Below, one piece after another: positions 62,325-64,000 of a stretch of DNA of 64,000 nt. This DNA comes from Chryseobacterium sp. BGARF1. Lineage in GTDB: Bacteria; Bacteroidota; Bacteroidia; Flavobacteriales; Weeksellaceae. The stretch lies in the NCBI RefSeq assembly GCF_001677955.1, contig NZ_LELA01000055.1, positions 80,471 to 144,470 on the forward strand, read 5' to 3'. How positions within the stretch are numbered: position 1 is the stretch's first letter; each line of letters starts with the position of its first letter. The notes beneath the pieces are model-generated. The model did not search any database and was not told the origin of the DNA. It saw only the letters and a program-made list of their open reading frames with translations. The translations under genes and the position numbers were made by a program.

Positions 62325-63950
62325 TTAAATCTGTTTATATCTGATATAATAATTCTTGCTAAACTCTACCGGATTTGAATTCTTAAGCTTCAACGTTTGC
62401 CAAGATTCACTCGGTGAAATGGTATATTCACCAAATCTTATCGGAAGGTTTAGGTTTTTTACACCTTTTACAAAACGGTATTTCAGTTCTGTTCCTTTTT
62501 GAGCATATTCTAAAACAGGAACATCGGTTGTCCGTAAATATTGGTTGAAAATTGTTGTAAAATCGAAACCTGCTTTCTCTGAAATATATTTTTCAACTTG
62601 CTCAGTTGTGACAGTTTGATGGTAAAAATCTTTATTTAAACCTCTTAAAATCTGTCTGAATTTTGCATCGTCATTAATAATCTGTCTCATCGTATGAACC
62701 ATACTTGCGCCTTTCGCGTACATATCACCACTGCCTTCATTTCGCACTCCGTATTTTCCTATAATAGGAACGTCATTTTCAATATTATTCTGAATTCCCT
62801 GCGCATAAATATCCGCAGATTTTTTATCCATATAATTTTCGGTGAAAAGAACTTCAGAATAATTGGTGAAAGCTTCATGGATCCACATGTCGGCTTGATC
62901 TTTTGCCGTAATATTATTGGCAAACCATTCGTGTCCGCTTTCGTGAATAATGATAAAATCCCAGTTTAAACCCACTCCGGTTCCTGAAAGATCTCTGCCT
63001 AAATATCCGTTTTGATACCCATTTCCGTAGGCGATATTGCTCTGATGTTCCATTCCCAAATGAGGGGAATCTACCAATTTGTAAGAATCTTCATAAAAAG
63101 GATAAGGACCAAACCAATATTCAAACGCTTTTAGCATTGGTTTTACCTGTTGAAATTGTTTTTTTGCTTTTTCTAAATTATAGTTGATTACCCAATAATC
63201 AAGATCCAGTTTTCCTTTTTCTCCCGTGTAAGAATCTTTAAAATTTACATATTTTCCAATATTCGGAATAATAGAATACGCATTGATCGGGTTTTTAACC
63301 TCCCAGGTGAAAATGTTTTTATTGTTTTCGGTTTTTTTGTTAATTAATCTTCCATTTCCGACTCCAACTAAATCTTTTGGAGTAATAATTTTCATAATGA
63401 TTCCGTTATCAGGTTCGTCACTCCAAATATCTTTTGTAGGAAGCCAGACTGAAGCACCAATTCCTTCATCGGCAACGCTCATCCACGGATTTCCTTTTTC
63501 ATCTGTTGTGAAAATCCAACCTCCGTCCCAAGGTGCTCTTTTTGCAATAACAGGATTTCCGGAATAGGTAATATTAATTGAATATTTTTCTCCCTTTTTA
63601 AATTTTTTATGGGTTGTAATCCAAATAAAATCGCCGTCTTGTTTGTAATTTGCAATGGGAAAACTTCCCTCTATTTTATCAGCTTTCATTGGCTGTTGCA
63701 AATCAATTTGAAAAACTGGATTTGAAATATCTTTAGTAATCTCAAAACTTATTTTATTATTTCCAGCAATACTTTTTTGCTGAAAATTGGGTTCCACAGA
63801 AAGTTCATATTTTTTTACATCCCAGAAATTTCTAAATTCGGTATTGGAACCTTTTAAAGTGTCTTGTTTCGTAAAGGTTTTACCTTTTTCGAAAAATTGA
63901 CCGAAAGCTAAACCGGAAACTAATAAAATTGAGCAAGATATTTTTTTCAT
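62325..63950 (-). CDS. M1 family metallopeptidase
   Basis: 541 residues with a signal peptide (MKKISCSILLVSGLAFGQ), an N-terminal beta-sandwich (about 40-230), and the M1 catalytic domain: HESGHEWFANN near 337 and WIHEAFTNYSEVL about 18 residues later (HExxH and third ligand Glu). Shorter than classic aminopeptidase N, lacking the large helical C-terminal domain. Exported, likely degrades oligopeptides. Confidence 0.93.
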   Translation of the reverse strand: MKKISCSILLVSGLAFGQFFEKGKTFTKQDTLKGSNTEFRNFWDVKKYELSVEPNFQQKSIAGNNKISFEITKDISNPVFQIDLQQPMKADKIEGSFPIANYKQDGDFIWITTHKKFKKGEKYSINITYSGNPVIAKRAPWDGGWIFTTDEKGNPWMSVADEGIGASVWLPTKDIWSDEPDNGIIMKIITPKDLVGVGNGRLINKKTENNKNIFTWEVKNPINAYSIIPNIGKYVNFKDSYTGEKGKLDLDYWVINYNLEKAKKQFQQVKPMLKAFEYWFGPYPFYEDSYKLVDSPHLGMEHQSNIAYGNGYQNGYLGRDLSGTGVGLNWDFIIIHESGHEWFANNITAKDQADMWIHEAFTNYSEVLFTENYMDKKSADIYAQGIQNNIENDVPIIGKYGVRNEGSGDMYAKGASMVHTMRQIINDDAKFRQILRGLNKDFYHQTVTTEQVEKYISEKAGFDFTTIFNQYLRTTDVPVLEYAQKGTELKYRFVKGVKNLNLPIRFGEYTISPSESWQTLKLKNSNPVEFSKNYYIRYKQI

Positions 63951-64000
63951 TAAGATGAAATTTGACTAAAACCAAAATTAAAGAATATTATTAAGAATAT

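Overview
The window looks like the chromosome of a Flavobacteriia bacterium close to Chryseobacterium. It is AT-rich, has GLPGLI-family secreted proteins and BlaI/M56 genes with long C-terminal tails, and carries Bacteroidetes-type promoters (TTG at -33, TAnnTTTG at -7). Three blocks can be told apart.

Block 1 (1 to about 39.66 kb) is a tailed-phage prophage, almost all transcribed leftward. Its left end lies outside the window. From right to left it holds a lysis/lysogeny switch (XRE repressor at 38.0-38.45 kb, divergent Cro-like gene, palindromic operators), a tRNA-Trp, a primase-helicase, a head block (S49 protease, MCP candidate, tail-tube candidate), a ParB-methyltransferase, an amidoligase cassette, terminase, portal, a large tail fibre, a lysis cassette (holin, spanin candidate, amidase), the tape measure, and virion proteins. 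Capsid genes precede terminase and portal, and the lysis genes sit before the tape measure, so the order is permuted. Ten copies of a phage-specific bipartite motif (GTCCTTT, 22 nt, TATTTG-like, always 35 bp overall) lie in front of transcription units, often just after a terminator. This is the strongest new regulatory signal here. A repressor-operator copy plus one motif copy also precede a lipoprotein/membrane-protein operon at 39.4 kb, which ties that operon to the phage.

Block 2 (about 39.66 to 55.0 kb) is a composite mobilizable resistance element. It has a large serine recombinase with a tRNA-derived end, a hairpin-rich oriT candidate, MobA/relaxase, catB behind a possible chloramphenicol-sensing leader (MKKSD), floR joined to a captured TetR-type promoter/operator, a truncated lysR, an ISCR2-like IS91 element, a fabF remnant, an NTF2-like gene, tet(X), an estT-like macrolide esterase, rteC, and a three-gene leftward operon (sce7726 nuclease-like, sce7725/beta family, HEPN/RES NAD-hydrolase-like). 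That operon is a good candidate for an uncharacterised defence or toxin system. The floR-ISCR2 segment is visibly GC-rich against its surroundings.

Block 3 (55.09 kb to the end) is ordinary chromosome: an initiator tRNA, a secreted protein, a BlaI/M56 sensor pair followed by two GLPGLI proteins, and M61 and M1 metallopeptidases. Coordinates of short motifs were counted by hand and may be off by one or two bases.
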